Assembly (NCBI RefSeq): GCF_030551875.1
Contig: NZ_JAUOZU010000026.1
Coordinates: forward strand, 1 to 32,228
Length of the DNA stretch: 32,228 bases
Direction of reading: 5' to 3'
Source of the DNA: Fluviirhizobium alvei
GTDB lineage: Bacteria; Pseudomonadota; Alphaproteobacteria; Rhizobiales; Rhizobiaceae
How positions within the stretch are numbered: position 1 is the first letter of the stretch; each line of letters opens with the position of its first letter. The notes below the pieces were generated by a model, which had not been told where the DNA came from, did not search any database, and saw nothing but the letters and a program-made list of their open reading frames with translations. Positions 17,152-25,623 of the stretch are shown here, piece after piece. The position numbers were made by a program, and so were the translations under genes.

Positions 17152-18475
17152 AATTTCACTTGTGCTGATGGGTGCGCTTCTGGGCTCAACGGCGATGGTC
17201 GCGGTCTATTCCGCCGGTCTCCCGGCTGAGGCGGCATCATCCTCGACCTATAAACAGCTCAGCATTTTCGGCGAAGTGTTCGAACGCGTCCGCGCTCAGT
17301 ATGTGACGCCGCCGGACGAAGAAAAGCTCGTCGAATCGGCAATCTCGGGCATGCTGTCGTCGCTCGACCCGCACTCGTCCTACATGAATGCCAAGGACGC
17401 CGACGATATGCGCACCCAAACCAAGGGTGAATTCGGCGGTCTCGGTATCGAAGTGACGATGGAAAACGAACTGGTGAAGGTCATCACGCCGATCGATGAC
17501 ACGCCAGCCTCAAAGGCGGGCGTCATGGCCGGTGACCTTATTTCCAAGATCGATGGCACCGATGTGCGTGGCCTCAAGCTGGAAGAAGCGGTCGACAAGA
17601 TGCGCGGCGAGGTCGGCACCCCGATCAAGCTGACCATTCTGCGCAAGGGCGCCGACAAGCCGATCGAACTCGAAATCAAGCGCGACATCATTGCCGTTCA
17701 GGCCGTGAAATATCGCGTCGAAGGCGATGTCGGCTATCTGCGCGTCATTTCCTTCACCGAAAAGACCTATACCGACCTCAAGCGTGCGATCGAGAAGATC
17801 CAGGCTCAGGTGCCGAATGACAAGCTGAAGGGCTATGTCCTGGACCTGCGTCTCAATCCGGGCGGCCTGCTTGATCAGGCGATCAACGTCTCGGATGCTT
17901 TCCTCAACAAGGGCGAGATCGTTTCCACCCGCGGCCGTATCGAAAGCGAAGCCCGTCGTTTCACGGCAACCGAGGGCGACCTGTCCAATGGCAAGCCGGT
18001 GGTCGTCATGATCAATGGCGGCTCTGCCTCGGCATCGGAAATTGTCTCCGGCGCGCTGCAGGATCTCAAGCGGGCGACGGTGCTCGGCACCCGGTCCTTC
18101 GGCAAGGGCTCGGTCCAGACTATCATCCCGCTTGGCGACAATGGCGCGCTTCGCCTGACTACGGCGCTCTATTACACGCCGTCGGGCAAGTCGATCCAAG
18201 GCACGGGCATTACGCCCGACATCAAGGTCGAACAGCCGATCCCGCAGGATCTGCAGGGCAAAATCGAAAAGGCCGCAGAATCCTCGCTCAAGGGCCATAT
18301 CAAGGGCCAGAACGAGGATGATGAGGGTTCAGGCTCGGCAGCCTATGTGCCACCGGATCCGAAGGACGATGTTCAGCTGGCCTACGCGCTCGATCTTCTG
18401 CGCGGCAAGAAGACCGATCCGAGCTTCCCGCCGGATCAGAGCAAGGCTGTGGCAGCCGAGCAGAAGAAGCAGTGA
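17141..18475 (+). CDS. ctpA: Carboxyl-terminal processing protease CtpA, peptidase family S41
   Basis: Periplasmic serine protease with a Ser/Lys dyad that trims or degrades envelope proteins, including peptidoglycan hydrolases in other bacteria. Starting at the ATG at 17141 it has 444 residues: a signal or anchor sequence (about 5-25), a PDZ domain around GGLGIEVTMEN, and the S41 core with GGSASASE (Ser at about 295-299) and FGKGSVQT (Lys322). The start is chosen because it begins MIRRISLVLMG, has GGAAAGG upstream and overlaps envC by 11 bp. A strong terminator follows the stop. Confidence 0.96.
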   Translation: MIRRISLVLMGALLGSTAMVAVYSAGLPAEAASSSTYKQLSIFGEVFERVRAQYVTPPDEEKLVESAISGMLSSLDPHSSYMNAKDADDMRTQTKGEFGGLGIEVTMENELVKVITPIDDTPASKAGVMAGDLISKIDGTDVRGLKLEEAVDKMRGEVGTPIKLTILRKGADKPIELEIKRDIIAVQAVKYRVEGDVGYLRVISFTEKTYTDLKRAIEKIQAQVPNDKLKGYVLDLRLNPGGLLDQAINVSDAFLNKGEIVSTRGRIESEARRFTATEGDLSNGKPVVVMINGGSASASEIVSGALQDLKRATVLGTRSFGKGSVQTIIPLGDNGALRLTTALYYTPSGKSIQGTGITPDIKVEQPIPQDLQGKIEKAAESSLKGHIKGQNEDDEGSGSAAYVPPDPKDDVQLAYALDLLRGKKTDPSFPPDQSKAVAAEQKKQ

Positions 18476-18482
18476 ATTTTAG

Positions 18483-18508
18483 AGCGCGCCGTTAACCGGC
18501 GCGCTTTT
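18483..18508 (+). terminator. Rho-independent terminator after ctpA
   Basis: AGCGCGCCG, a 5-nt loop and CGGCGCGCT followed by TTTT, 8 bases past the ctpA stop. The perfect 9-bp GC stem suggests that most transcripts end here, although the next gene starts only 20 bp later. Confidence 0.9.
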
Positions 18509-18528
18509 CATTCGGGCGGGCCCTCGGC

Positions 18529-19734
18529 TTGACATCAGGCATTCACTTACCTCTCGGCAAGGACAAGAAGCCGCCGCGCCAGCGCAAGAACCGGCTTACG
18601 GCCGGTCGCGCCCTTTCTCTTGTAGCGATCCTCGCGTTGGGGGGACTATCCGGATACGCCTATCTCAGGCCAGACAATCTCGAACGCCCCGTTCCTGCTG
18701 CCAGCGAACAGAAGAACGGTGAGGAACCGGCAGCCGATCCCGCAATCGATGTCGCTGCCGCCGACAAGCAGGCCGAGCAGCAGGACAAGCTTCGCCGCAG
18801 CCGGCCGAAGGATGGCGCGACGATCGAACGCCAGGTGATGGACGACGGGCATGTCGTTACCAAATACTCGCCCAAGCGCCGGGATGGCGAAGGTCCGGTC
18901 ATCATCGATGCCGACGCCAGCAATCCCCAGAGCCGAGACGAGGCCGCCTATCCGGACGACGCCCTGCTGGAGGATGGGCCGGAAGGCCGCTTGCCGATCG
19001 TAGCCGCCGACGGCACCCGGCCCTTTGATCGCTATGCGCGGCCATGGTCCGGTGCCCGCGGCACCCGCATCGCCATCGTCATATCCGGACTTGGGCTCAG
19101 CCAGACCGGCACCCAGCGGGCGCTTCGCACACTTCCCGAGGAAATCACGGTCGCCTTCGCCGCCAATGGCAATTCGCTGTCCCGCTGGATGCCCGAAGCG
19201 CGACAGGGCGGTCACGAGGTTCTTCTCCAGGTTCCTCTGGAGCCTTTCAATTATCCCGACAATGATCCGGGGCCGCTGACCCTTCTGACAGGCAGTTCGC
19301 CCGAAAAGAACCTCGATCGACTTTATCGGTCGATGGGCAAGATGACCAATTACACCGGCATCATGAACTATCTCGGCGGTCGCTTTCTCGCCGACCCGGC
19401 GGCGCTCGAACCCGTGATGCGCGATATCGGCAATCGCGGGCTTCTGTTTCTCGATGACGGATCGTCCGCCCAGTCCCTGTCGGCCACCTATGCCAAGGCC
19501 TTCACCATGCCGCATGCCTTCGCCGATCTTGTGATCGACGAGAATGTCTCCAAGGGCGAGATTCTGGCCAAGCTCGATGAGCTCGAACGAATCGCTGCCC
19601 GTAACGGCACCGCCATCGGCGTCGGCTCCGCTTTTGACGAGACGGTCGATGCGGTCACCGAATGGGCGGGTGAAGCGAGTCGTCGCGGCATTGAGATCGT
19701 TGGCGTTTCGGCTTTGGCCGACGTTCCGAATTGA
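18529..19734 (+). CDS. Divergent polysaccharide deacetylase family protein (YibQ-like)
   Basis: Member of the divergent polysaccharide deacetylase family (YibQ, Polysacc_deac_2), predicted in the periplasm and usually found beside envC and ctpA. The 401 residues show a basic N-terminus, one membrane segment (about 28-46), a disordered acidic and basic linker, and the NodB-like barrel from about 180 ([20 protein letters not shown], then [22 protein letters not shown], and a C-terminal IGVGSAF segment). The start codon is TTG; no ATG occurs in frame for over 90 codons, and the start lacks a good ribosome binding site. The catalytic role of the family is not settled; deacetylation of an envelope glycan is an inference. 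Confidence 0.9.
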   Translation: MTSGIHLPLGKDKKPPRQRKNRLTAGRALSLVAILALGGLSGYAYLRPDNLERPVPAASEQKNGEEPAADPAIDVAAADKQAEQQDKLRRSRPKDGATIERQVMDDGHVVTKYSPKRRDGEGPVIIDADASNPQSRDEAAYPDDALLEDGPEGRLPIVAADGTRPFDRYARPWSGARGTRIAIVISGLGLSQTGTQRALRTLPEEITVAFAANGNSLSRWMPEARQGGHEVLLQVPLEPFNYPDNDPGPLTLLTGSSPEKNLDRLYRSMGKMTNYTGIMNYLGGRFLADPAALEPVMRDIGNRGLLFLDDGSSAQSLSATYAKAFTMPHAFADLVIDENVSKGEILAKLDELERIAARNGTAIGVGSAFDETVDAVTEWAGEASRRGIEIVGVSALADVPN

Positions 19735-19772
19735 GGGACCCGTTCGGGTTCCGTTTCAACAGTGAGGCTTCT

Positions 19773-20300
19773 ATGAGCAAGAAGAAAATCCGGGCGGAGG
19801 ATCTGCCCTATCGTCCCTGTGTCGGCATCCTGGTGCTGAATGCCGAAGGTCTGGTCTGGGCAGGCAAACGCACACCCGTCGGCAATTCCGAATATGACGG
19901 ATCGCCACAGCTCTGGCAGATGCCGCAAGGTGGTATCGACAAGGGTGAGGATCCCGAGGCGGCGGCCTATCGCGAACTTTACGAGGAAACCGGCATGAAG
20001 AGCGTGAAGCTTCTGGCGCGCGCCTCGCGCTGGTTCAACTACGATCTGCCGGAACAGTTGATCGGTATCGGATTGAAGGGGAAATACCGCGGCCAGACCC
20101 AAGCCTGGTTCGCCTTTCGCTTCGAGGGTGACGAGAGCGAAATCCAGATTGCTCCGCCTCCAGGCGGCCATACCCAGGAATTCGATGAATGGTCGTGGAA
20201 GCCAATGGCCGATTTGCCGGGCTTGATCGTTCCGTTCAAGCGCCCCGTCTATGAACAGGTGGTCGCCGAGTTCCAGCACCTGGCCGGAACGAAAGCCTGA
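19773..20300 (+). CDS. rppH: RNA pyrophosphohydrolase RppH (Nudix)
   Basis: Removes pyrophosphate from the 5' end of triphosphorylated mRNA, opening it to RNase E decay. From the ATG at 19773 (GAGG upstream) it has 175 residues. The Nudix box fits GX5EX7[29 protein letters not shown] then [14 protein letters not shown] near the start and the WFAFRFEG segment are family-typical. It follows the deacetylase gene by 38 bp and is probably cotranscribed with it. Confidence 0.96.
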   Translation: MSKKKIRAEDLPYRPCVGILVLNAEGLVWAGKRTPVGNSEYDGSPQLWQMPQGGIDKGEDPEAAAYRELYEETGMKSVKLLARASRWFNYDLPEQLIGIGLKGKYRGQTQAWFAFRFEGDESEIQIAPPPGGHTQEFDEWSWKPMADLPGLIVPFKRPVYEQVVAEFQHLAGTKA

Positions 20301-20313
20301 ACCACGGGCATGA

Positions 20314-20345
20314 AAAAGCCGGCGTCGATGAAGGCGCCGGCTTTT
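20314..20345. terminator. Bidirectional terminator between rppH and bfr
   Basis: AAAAGCCGGCG and CGCCGGCTTTT form a perfect 11-bp stem around a 10-nt loop, with A-runs on one side and T-runs on the other, so it can end both converging transcripts. Confidence 0.9.
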
Positions 20346-20351
20346 AGCTGA

Positions 20352-20837
20352 TTATTCCGCTTCGTCAGCCGAAGCCGCGTTGAGCAGGCCGTATTTTTCT
20401 TCGCCAAGCTTGGACAGAAGCTCAAGCTGGGTTTCGAGGAAATCGATGTGGCCTTCCTCGTCGGCAAGAAGTTCCTCGAACAGCTTCATGGAGACATAGT
20501 CTCCAGCCTGGTAACAGATGTCGCGCGAAGCCTTGTAGGAGGTGCGGGCATCATATTCGCCGGCCAGATCGGCCTCGAGCACTTCCTTGACCGTCTGGCC
20601 GATGCGAAGCGGAGCAACGGTCTGCAGGTTCGGATGCCCTTCGAGGAAAATGATGCGGCCGACCAGCTTGTCGGCATGCTGCATTTCCTCGATCGATTCG
20701 GCCCGCTCCTTCTTGGCGAGCTTCTGAAAGCCCCAATCCTCGAGCAGGCGGTAATGCAGCCAATACTGGTTGACTGCACCGAGCTCCAGGAACAGTGCCT
20801 CGTTCAGGCGTTCGATGACCTTGGGATCGCCCTTCAT
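20352..20837 (-). CDS. bfr: Bacterioferritin
   Basis: 24-subunit haem-containing ferritin that oxidises Fe(II) and stores iron as a ferric mineral. The 161 residues keep every key position in E. coli numbering: haem ligand Met52, and ferroxidase residues Glu18, Glu51, His54, Glu94, Glu127 and His130. AGGAGG, a perfect ribosome binding site, precedes the ATG. The bfd gene lies 114 bp upstream on the same strand. A TTGACA (20924-20929, minus strand) and a short palindrome lie between them, so bfr may have its own promoter. Confidence 0.97.
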   Translation of the reverse strand: MKGDPKVIERLNEALFLELGAVNQYWLHYRLLEDWGFQKLAKKERAESIEEMQHADKLVGRIIFLEGHPNLQTVAPLRIGQTVKEVLEADLAGEYDARTSYKASRDICYQAGDYVSMKLFEELLADEEGHIDFLETQLELLSKLGEEKYGLLNAASADEAE

Positions 20838-20865
20838 GTTTGCCTCCTGTCTAGATGATTGAATG

Positions 20866-20877
20866 TGTTAGATAACA
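20866..20877. promoter_or_regulatory. Short palindrome upstream of bfr, candidate operator
   Basis: TGTTAGATAACA is a palindrome with 5-bp arms, about 28 bp upstream of the bfr start. It does not match the Irr (ICE) or RirA boxes as I know them, so the regulator is unknown. Confidence 0.3.
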
Positions 20878-20951
20878 AGTATCGGCTCACAAAGTCGATA
20901 GCCAACTTGCGATCGCCTACCCATGTCAACGCACAATCAGGAAGTAAAGTT

Positions 20952-21263
20952 TCAAGCGAGCTTGGCCATTCGCTGGCGACGTTCGATGATCGCCGTCTTC
21001 TGCTCCTCGTGGAAACGACGAAGACGCTCCATGAAATCGACCACCTCTGCGCCGCCATGGTCGCGGCGGGCGTGGTATTCCTCGGTGGTCTTGACGATGA
21101 TGTCGACCACATTCGGGAAGCAGCCGCAGCAGCGACCGCGCTTGCTCATCGCATGATAGACCTTGCCCGGCACGATCAACTGCCAACAGTCCTCGTCCAG
21201 CAACGACACGATCGTGTCCTTGATGTCCTTGTCGGTGATCAGATTGCAGCTGCAAACCATCAT
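20952..21263 (-). CDS. bfd: BFD-like [2Fe-2S]-binding protein (bacterioferritin-associated ferredoxin)
   Basis: Small ferredoxin that donates electrons to bacterioferritin to release stored iron. It has 103 residues. The four cluster cysteines follow the Bfd pattern: Cys4-x-Cys6 and Cys45-x2-Cys48, with an extra Cys46. E. coli Bfd has only 64 residues; here a charged, probably helical tail rich in Glu, Arg and His follows after about residue 60 (ERLRRFHEEQK and on). ATG codons at 21263 and 21260 are equally possible. The position next to bfr supports the role. Confidence 0.88.
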   Translation of the reverse strand: MMVCSCNLITDKDIKDTIVSLLDEDCWQLIVPGKVYHAMSKRGRCCGCFPNVVDIIVKTTEEYHARRDHGGAEVVDFMERLRRFHEEQKTAIIERRQRMAKLA

Positions 21264-21298
21264 GGCGGGTCGTTCCAGTCGGCGAATTCAACGCTGAC

Positions 21299-21328
21299 CA
21301 TAAACCAAAAGAAGACACGCAATGTCAA
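21299..21328 (-). promoter_or_regulatory. Sigma-70 promoter of bfd
   Basis: On the minus strand: TTGACA (21323-21328), an 18-bp spacer, TTTATG (21299-21304); with a 17-bp spacer the -10 is GTTTAT. It lies about 36 bp before the start codon. The ATGTC/GATATC-rich stretch just upstream (to 21341) could bind an iron regulator, but I cannot match it to a known box. Confidence 0.55.
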
Positions 21329-21362
21329 GATATCAAATGTCGCACCGGCCGAATGAGGTCCT

Positions 21363-22670
21363 TTAGACTCTGACAGTCTGTTCGACGAAATCCTGCGTAC
21401 CGAAGAAGCGTTTGTAGCGCTCCACTTCAGCCGGCTCGCCGGTCGCCTTGCGGGGGTTGTCCGACAGTTTCACCGCAGGTCGACCATTGGCCTCGGACAC
21501 CTTGCAGACGATCGAGATCGGGTCGAGCCCCTTCATCTCGTTCGGCGCACAGCCCAGGAAATCATTGGTGAGATTTGTTCCCCAGCCGAAGCTCATGCGA
21601 ACGCGTCCGTGGAAATGCTTGTAGGTTTCGATAATCGTATCGACATCAAGCCCATCGGAGAAAATCAGTAATTTCTCTGCCGGATCGCGCCCATGTTCCT
21701 TCCACCAGGTGAGGATCTTTTCGCCACCCTCGATCGGCGGCGCGCTGTCCGGGCGAAAGCCGGTCCAGTCGGCGACCCAGTCCGGCGCATTGCGGAGAAA
21801 GGCTGCGGTTCCGAAAGCATCCGGAAGCACGATCAAGAGGTTGCCGCCATAGAGCCGCTCCCAGTCCTTGAGGATCTGGTAAGGCGCCTGACCAAGCTCC
21901 TCGTCATTCTTCGCGAGAGCGGCCTTCACCATCGGCAGTTCGTGCGCATTGGTTCCGACCGCCTCGAGGTCTGTATCCATGGCGAGAAGAACATTGGACG
22001 TACCGGTGAAAGCCTGGCCGATACCTTCCTTGAGCGCTTCCACGCACCAGCGGTGCCAGAGGAAGGAATGCCGCCGACGGGTTCCGAAATCGGAAATTCT
22101 GAGCCCGGGATATTGGCGCAGCCGCTCCACCTTGTCCCACATCTTTGCTTTGGCCCGGGCATAGAGAACGTCGAGCGTGAACTGTCCGAGGCCCTTCATC
22201 GCCGCACGCGATCGCAGTTCGTTGATGATGGCGAGAGCCGGAATTTCCCACATCGTGGTCTCCTTCCAGCGGCCTTCGAACGTCAGTTCGAATTGACCGT
22301 CCCGACGCTCGAGCTTGTATTCCGGCAGGCGGAATGTAGAAAGCCAGGCCAGAAAATCCGGTTCGAAAATCTGCTTACGACCATAGAATGTGTTACCCGC
22401 AAGCCAGATCATCTCTTTCTTGGTGAAGCGAAGCGAGCGGACGTGATCGAGCTGGTCGCGCAACTCCTGCTCATCGATATCATCGGCCAAACGAACCGAA
22501 CGGGTGCGGTTGATGAGCGAGAAGGTCGCATCGACATCCGGATGCAGTTTCCAGATCATCTGCAGCATCAGAAGCTTGTAGAAATCCGTATCCAGAAGGC
22601 TGCGCACGATCGGATCGAGCTTCCAGGCGTGATTGTAAACCCTTCGGGCGATATCTGTCTTGGCCGCCAT
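21363..22670 (-). CDS. pncB: Nicotinate phosphoribosyltransferase
   Basis: Makes nicotinate mononucleotide from nicotinate, PRPP and ATP in the Preiss-Handler route to NAD. From the ATG at 22670 (GGGGAGAGG upstream) it has 435 residues, the normal length; the next ATG upstream at 22709 would only add an unlikely leader. Signatures include [13 protein letters not shown], the [14 protein letters not shown] region with the phosphorylated His, and [12 protein letters not shown] and [11 protein letters not shown], which bind PRPP. It lies 49 bp downstream of pncA, whose product feeds it. Confidence 0.96.
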   Translation of the reverse strand: MAAKTDIARRVYNHAWKLDPIVRSLLDTDFYKLLMLQMIWKLHPDVDATFSLINRTRSVRLADDIDEQELRDQLDHVRSLRFTKKEMIWLAGNTFYGRKQIFEPDFLAWLSTFRLPEYKLERRDGQFELTFEGRWKETTMWEIPALAIINELRSRAAMKGLGQFTLDVLYARAKAKMWDKVERLRQYPGLRISDFGTRRRHSFLWHRWCVEALKEGIGQAFTGTSNVLLAMDTDLEAVGTNAHELPMVKAALAKNDEELGQAPYQILKDWERLYGGNLLIVLPDAFGTAAFLRNAPDWVADWTGFRPDSAPPIEGGEKILTWWKEHGRDPAEKLLIFSDGLDVDTIIETYKHFHGRVRMSFGWGTNLTNDFLGCAPNEMKGLDPISIVCKVSEANGRPAVKLSDNPRKATGEPAEVERYKRFFGTQDFVEQTVRV

Positions 22671-22719
22671 TCGACCTCTCCCCTCGATCAGGACCTGCCG
22701 CAGATGCAAACGTTGCCGT

Positions 22720-23319
22720 TCACACCAGTCGAACGCCGGCCTGCCGCATCCGTTCCATCATGGTCGCAAGCGAACCGCCGAGATCGATTGCCGCGCAGGC
22801 ATCGAGCCTCACTTCCGTATCAAAACCATGCGCCACCGCATCGAGCGCCGAATAGGCAACGCAATAGTCGGTTGCAAGGCCGCACAGGACGAGGCGGTTG
22901 ATGCCGCGCTCCTTGAGATAGCCGGCGAGCCCGGTCGGTGTCCGGCGATCATTCTCGAAAAACGCCGAATAGGAATCGATTTCAGCGCGGAAACCCTTCC
23001 GGATCACAAGCTCCGCCTTGGTCCATTGCAGAAGCGGATGGAAATCGGCGCCAGCCGTCCCCTGCACGCAATGATCCGGCCACAGCGTTTGCGGGCCATA
23101 GGGCATTTCCACCATGTCGAACGGCGCCTTGCCGACATGGGCAGAGGCGAAACTGGAATGGCCGGCCGGGTGCCAATCCTGAGTCAGAACGACATGTTCA
23201 TGATCCACGATCAGCTGATTGACCAGGGGCAGGATTGCGTCGCCACCGGTTACGGCCAGCGCTCCGCCCGGGCAGAAATCATTCTGCACATCGATCACCA
23301 CCAAAGCCGCATCATTCAT
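22720..23319 (-). CDS. pncA: Nicotinamidase (also pyrazinamidase)
   Basis: Hydrolyses nicotinamide to nicotinate and ammonia. The 199 residues carry the catalytic triad Asp10, Lys108 and Cys153 ([13 protein letters not shown]), and the metal site of Asp48, His50 and His83. It is the first gene of the pncA-pncB unit, so the pair turns nicotinamide into nicotinate mononucleotide. A 13-bp palindrome stands about 26 bp before the start codon. Confidence 0.95.
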   Translation of the reverse strand: MNDAALVVIDVQNDFCPGGALAVTGGDAILPLVNQLIVDHEHVVLTQDWHPAGHSSFASAHVGKAPFDMVEMPYGPQTLWPDHCVQGTAGADFHPLLQWTKAELVIRKGFRAEIDSYSAFFENDRRTPTGLAGYLKERGINRLVLCGLATDYCVAYSALDAVAHGFDTEVRLDACAAIDLGGSLATMMERMRQAGVRLV

Positions 23320-23344
23320 ACCGCCACCCCGTCACGAAACACTC

Positions 23345-23357
23345 TGACCAAAGGTCA
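23345..23357. promoter_or_regulatory. Palindrome upstream of pncA, candidate operator
   Basis: TGACCAAAGGTCA has perfect 5-bp arms around AAA, 26-38 bp upstream of the pncA start, where a promoter is expected. NAD-salvage genes are often controlled by NadQ, NrtR or NiaR in various bacteria; I cannot assign this site to one of them. Confidence 0.4.
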
Positions 23358-23409
23358 ACCATACTTGGGCAAGGCGCACAAGCCATGGCCGGGCAAAAGT
23401 CATTGTGCA

Positions 23410-24615
23410 TCAATGACCGCCACCCTTGATACCATCGGCATGGGCGGCGAGATGGGAAAGCGCGAGAACGACGAGCAAAAGCAAGGGCGCACCGAGATAG
23501 ATCGCCTGGAAACCGGTATGTGCGATGACGAAACCGAACAGCGTCGGAGCAAAAAGCGTACCCGAATAGCCCATGGCCGTGACCACCGAAAGGCCGACAC
23601 CCTTGGCCATTCCCGGCAAGTTACCGGCTGCGGAAAAGGCGATCGGCACCAGATTTGAAACACCCAGTCCACTGACGGCAAAGCCGACGATCGCAACATA
23701 GGCATTTGGCGCCAGTCCGCCGACGATCATGCCCACAAGCGCCAGAACGGCCGAGATCCGAAAGGTGCGAACGGCTCCGAACCGATCGCGGACGCTATCA
23801 CCGGCAAATCGCATCAGCATCATCGTACCGTGGAATGCCGCCGCGGCGAAGGACGCGATCGTCAATGTCGAACCGAGTTCCGTGGAGAGATAAAGGCTCG
23901 ACCAGTCGATCACCAGTCCCTCTTGCAGCATCGAAAACAGTGCCATGATCCCGAGCAGCCAGGGCAAGGGGCTCTGGAAAATGCTGGTCCGGGGTTCATG
24001 ACCGTGGCTCGCCGCATCATGGGGACCATCGTGCATCACGATCGCTAGCGCAGTGAAAACAAGAGCCGCATCCAGAGCCGTAGCAATGATGGCATGGGTT
24101 TCGGCACCGAACCGGTCGATCAGGAAACCACCGATCGCGGCCCCGACAAGCGCGCCCATGCTCCAGTAGGCGTGGCAGGAGGACATGATGGAACGCCGCA
24201 TACGCTTTTCCACCTCGACGGCGTTGGCGTTCATGGCGATATCCATGGCGCCAGCAAAGCCGCCGAACAGGAAAACGGCTACGGCAAGGAGATAGACATT
24301 CGGCGCGAAAGTAATGAACAACATCACCGGCAGGAACAGAATCGCAGCCACCTTCACCACCAGCGAGGATCCGAACCGGGCAATCTGGGCACCGGCAATC
24401 GGCATGATGGCGATCGAACCGACACCAAAGGCGACCAGTAGCAGGCCCAGCAGTTGTTCAGACAAGGCAAATGACCTTGCGATCACCGGGATCTTCGGCG
24501 ACCAGGCGCCGATGTAAAGCCCGTTGGCAAGGAAAAGCAGGGCCACCGCAAGCCGTTCCTTGGGAAAGATGCCCGTAAGCGGAGCAGGCTCGGGGGAAGT
24601 CGTCTGGATCGTCAT
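23410..24615 (-). CDS. MFS transporter, 12 membrane segments
   Basis: Major facilitator protein of the inner membrane. From the ATG at 24615 (AAGG 7 bases upstream) it has 401 residues, the usual length, with about 12 hydrophobic segments. The YbjJ-like features LANGLYIGAWSPKIP near the start, GFAGAMDIAMNANAVEVEK and SSCHAYWSMGALVGAA suggest a sugar or small-metabolite exporter or importer of that branch; the substrate is unknown. A central cytoplasmic loop has several His residues (MHDGPHDAASHGHEP). The DeoR gene lies 98 bp upstream on the same strand. Confidence 0.9.
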   Translation of the reverse strand: MTIQTTSPEPAPLTGIFPKERLAVALLFLANGLYIGAWSPKIPVIARSFALSEQLLGLLLVAFGVGSIAIMPIAGAQIARFGSSLVVKVAAILFLPVMLFITFAPNVYLLAVAVFLFGGFAGAMDIAMNANAVEVEKRMRRSIMSSCHAYWSMGALVGAAIGGFLIDRFGAETHAIIATALDAALVFTALAIVMHDGPHDAASHGHEPRTSIFQSPLPWLLGIMALFSMLQEGLVIDWSSLYLSTELGSTLTIASFAAAAFHGTMMLMRFAGDSVRDRFGAVRTFRISAVLALVGMIVGGLAPNAYVAIVGFAVSGLGVSNLVPIAFSAAGNLPGMAKGVGLSVVTAMGYSGTLFAPTLFGFVIAHTGFQAIYLGAPLLLLVVLALSHLAAHADGIKGGGH

Positions 24616-24713
24616 GAACTTGCCTTGACAGCTATGCCGGCTCCCGGATGGAGCGGCGCGAGGATTAAAAGCGGTTTCAATTTCAAAGCAGAGAAAGGCG
24701 TGCACGTGGCAGC

Positions 24714-25493
24714 CTAATCTACGGGAGGGTCGGCGCAGGTCACCGGAACATTCTGCGCGCGGATGGCAGAGACAATGTCGGGGGCACTGTCATGCTCCAG
24801 CACCAGTCGCACATTGTCGGCAAAGGGAATCACGGCGAAGGGGGCAGATGCATCGAGCTTTTCATTGGTAATGGCACAGATGATCGACCGGCTTCGTAAG
24901 GCCACGGCGCGTTTGAACTCAGCCTCTTCGCAAGACGTTGCGCTGATCCCTTCATGCCGGTCGAGGCCGCAGCCACCCAGCAGGAACAGGTCCGGCCGCA
25001 TCGTGGCAATCTCTGCCGTGGCCTTGCTGCCTGTCACGGCGCCGGTGCGGTGATCCACAGCGCCACCAATGATCACGATGTCGATATCGCCGCGATCGAC
25101 GAGAGCCGCGGCAATCGTTGGCGCATTGGTGATGAGGGTCAGCGAGAGGCCTTGCGGGAGCGCACGTACGATCTCGAGATTGGTGGAGCCGGCATCGCAA
25201 AAAACGGTCATTCCGCCCTGGATAAAGGGAATGACGGCTCGTCCAAGCGCACGCTTTCGTTCGGCGCTTTCACCGATTCGTTTTGAGAGATCGCCTTGAC
25301 CGCTTTCGACCGCCAGTGCGCCGCCATAGACGCGTCGGCAAAGGCCGGACGCCGCCATTTCCCGAAGATCACGGCGGATCGTATCTTCAGAGACATCGAG
25401 TTCCCGCGAAAGGCTGGCCGCAATAACGCGCCCCTCCTTTGCGAGCTTTCCTAGAATGAGAGCCTGCCGCTCCCCCAAGAGTAGATCATGCAT
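24714..25493 (-). CDS. DeoR/GlpR-family transcriptional regulator
   Basis: Repressor with an N-terminal winged helix-turn-helix (about residues 18-55: SRELDVSEDTIRRDLREM, then the GGA end of the DeoR motif) and a C-terminal sugar-phosphate sensor with DAGSTN and LITNAPTIAAAL. The start is set at 25493, giving 259 residues beginning MHDLLLGERQ; longer starts are unlikely. It probably controls itself and the downstream MFS gene; the inducer would be a phosphorylated sugar or polyol, which is family knowledge only. Confidence 0.92.
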   Translation of the reverse strand: MHDLLLGERQALILGKLAKEGRVIAASLSRELDVSEDTIRRDLREMAASGLCRRVYGGALAVESGQGDLSKRIGESAERKRALGRAVIPFIQGGMTVFCDAGSTNLEIVRALPQGLSLTLITNAPTIAAALVDRGDIDIVIIGGAVDHRTGAVTGSKATAEIATMRPDLFLLGGCGLDRHEGISATSCEEAEFKRAVALRSRSIICAITNEKLDASAPFAVIPFADNVRLVLEHDSAPDIVSAIRAQNVPVTCADPPVD

Positions 25494-25553
25494 GATCAAG
25501 CCTGAATCGACACAATTCGGCATAAACATGCATGAACGCGCAAGACCTGTCAA
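25487..25553 (-). promoter_or_regulatory. Promoter and repeated CATGCATGA sites at the deoR-type gene
   Basis: CATGCATGA occurs at 25487-25495, inside the 14-bp perfect palindrome GATCATGCATGATC (25484-25497) that covers the start codon, and again at 25527-25535. The copies are 40 bp apart, about four helical turns. On the minus strand TTGACA lies at 25548-25553 and the upstream copy overlaps the expected -10 zone (CATGTT). This layout suits autorepression by looping or roadblock; it is inference. Confidence 0.45.
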
Positions 25554-25623
25554 TCGTCATTTCCCGATCGGGTAAAGCCAAGCTGCCCGATCTGGTTTCA
25601 AATCGAAAGGCCGAGCGCCGATA

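Noticed and set aside
21693-22901. A 402-codon plus-strand frame opposite pncB and pncA
   Set aside because: It crosses two well-supported genes and matches no family.
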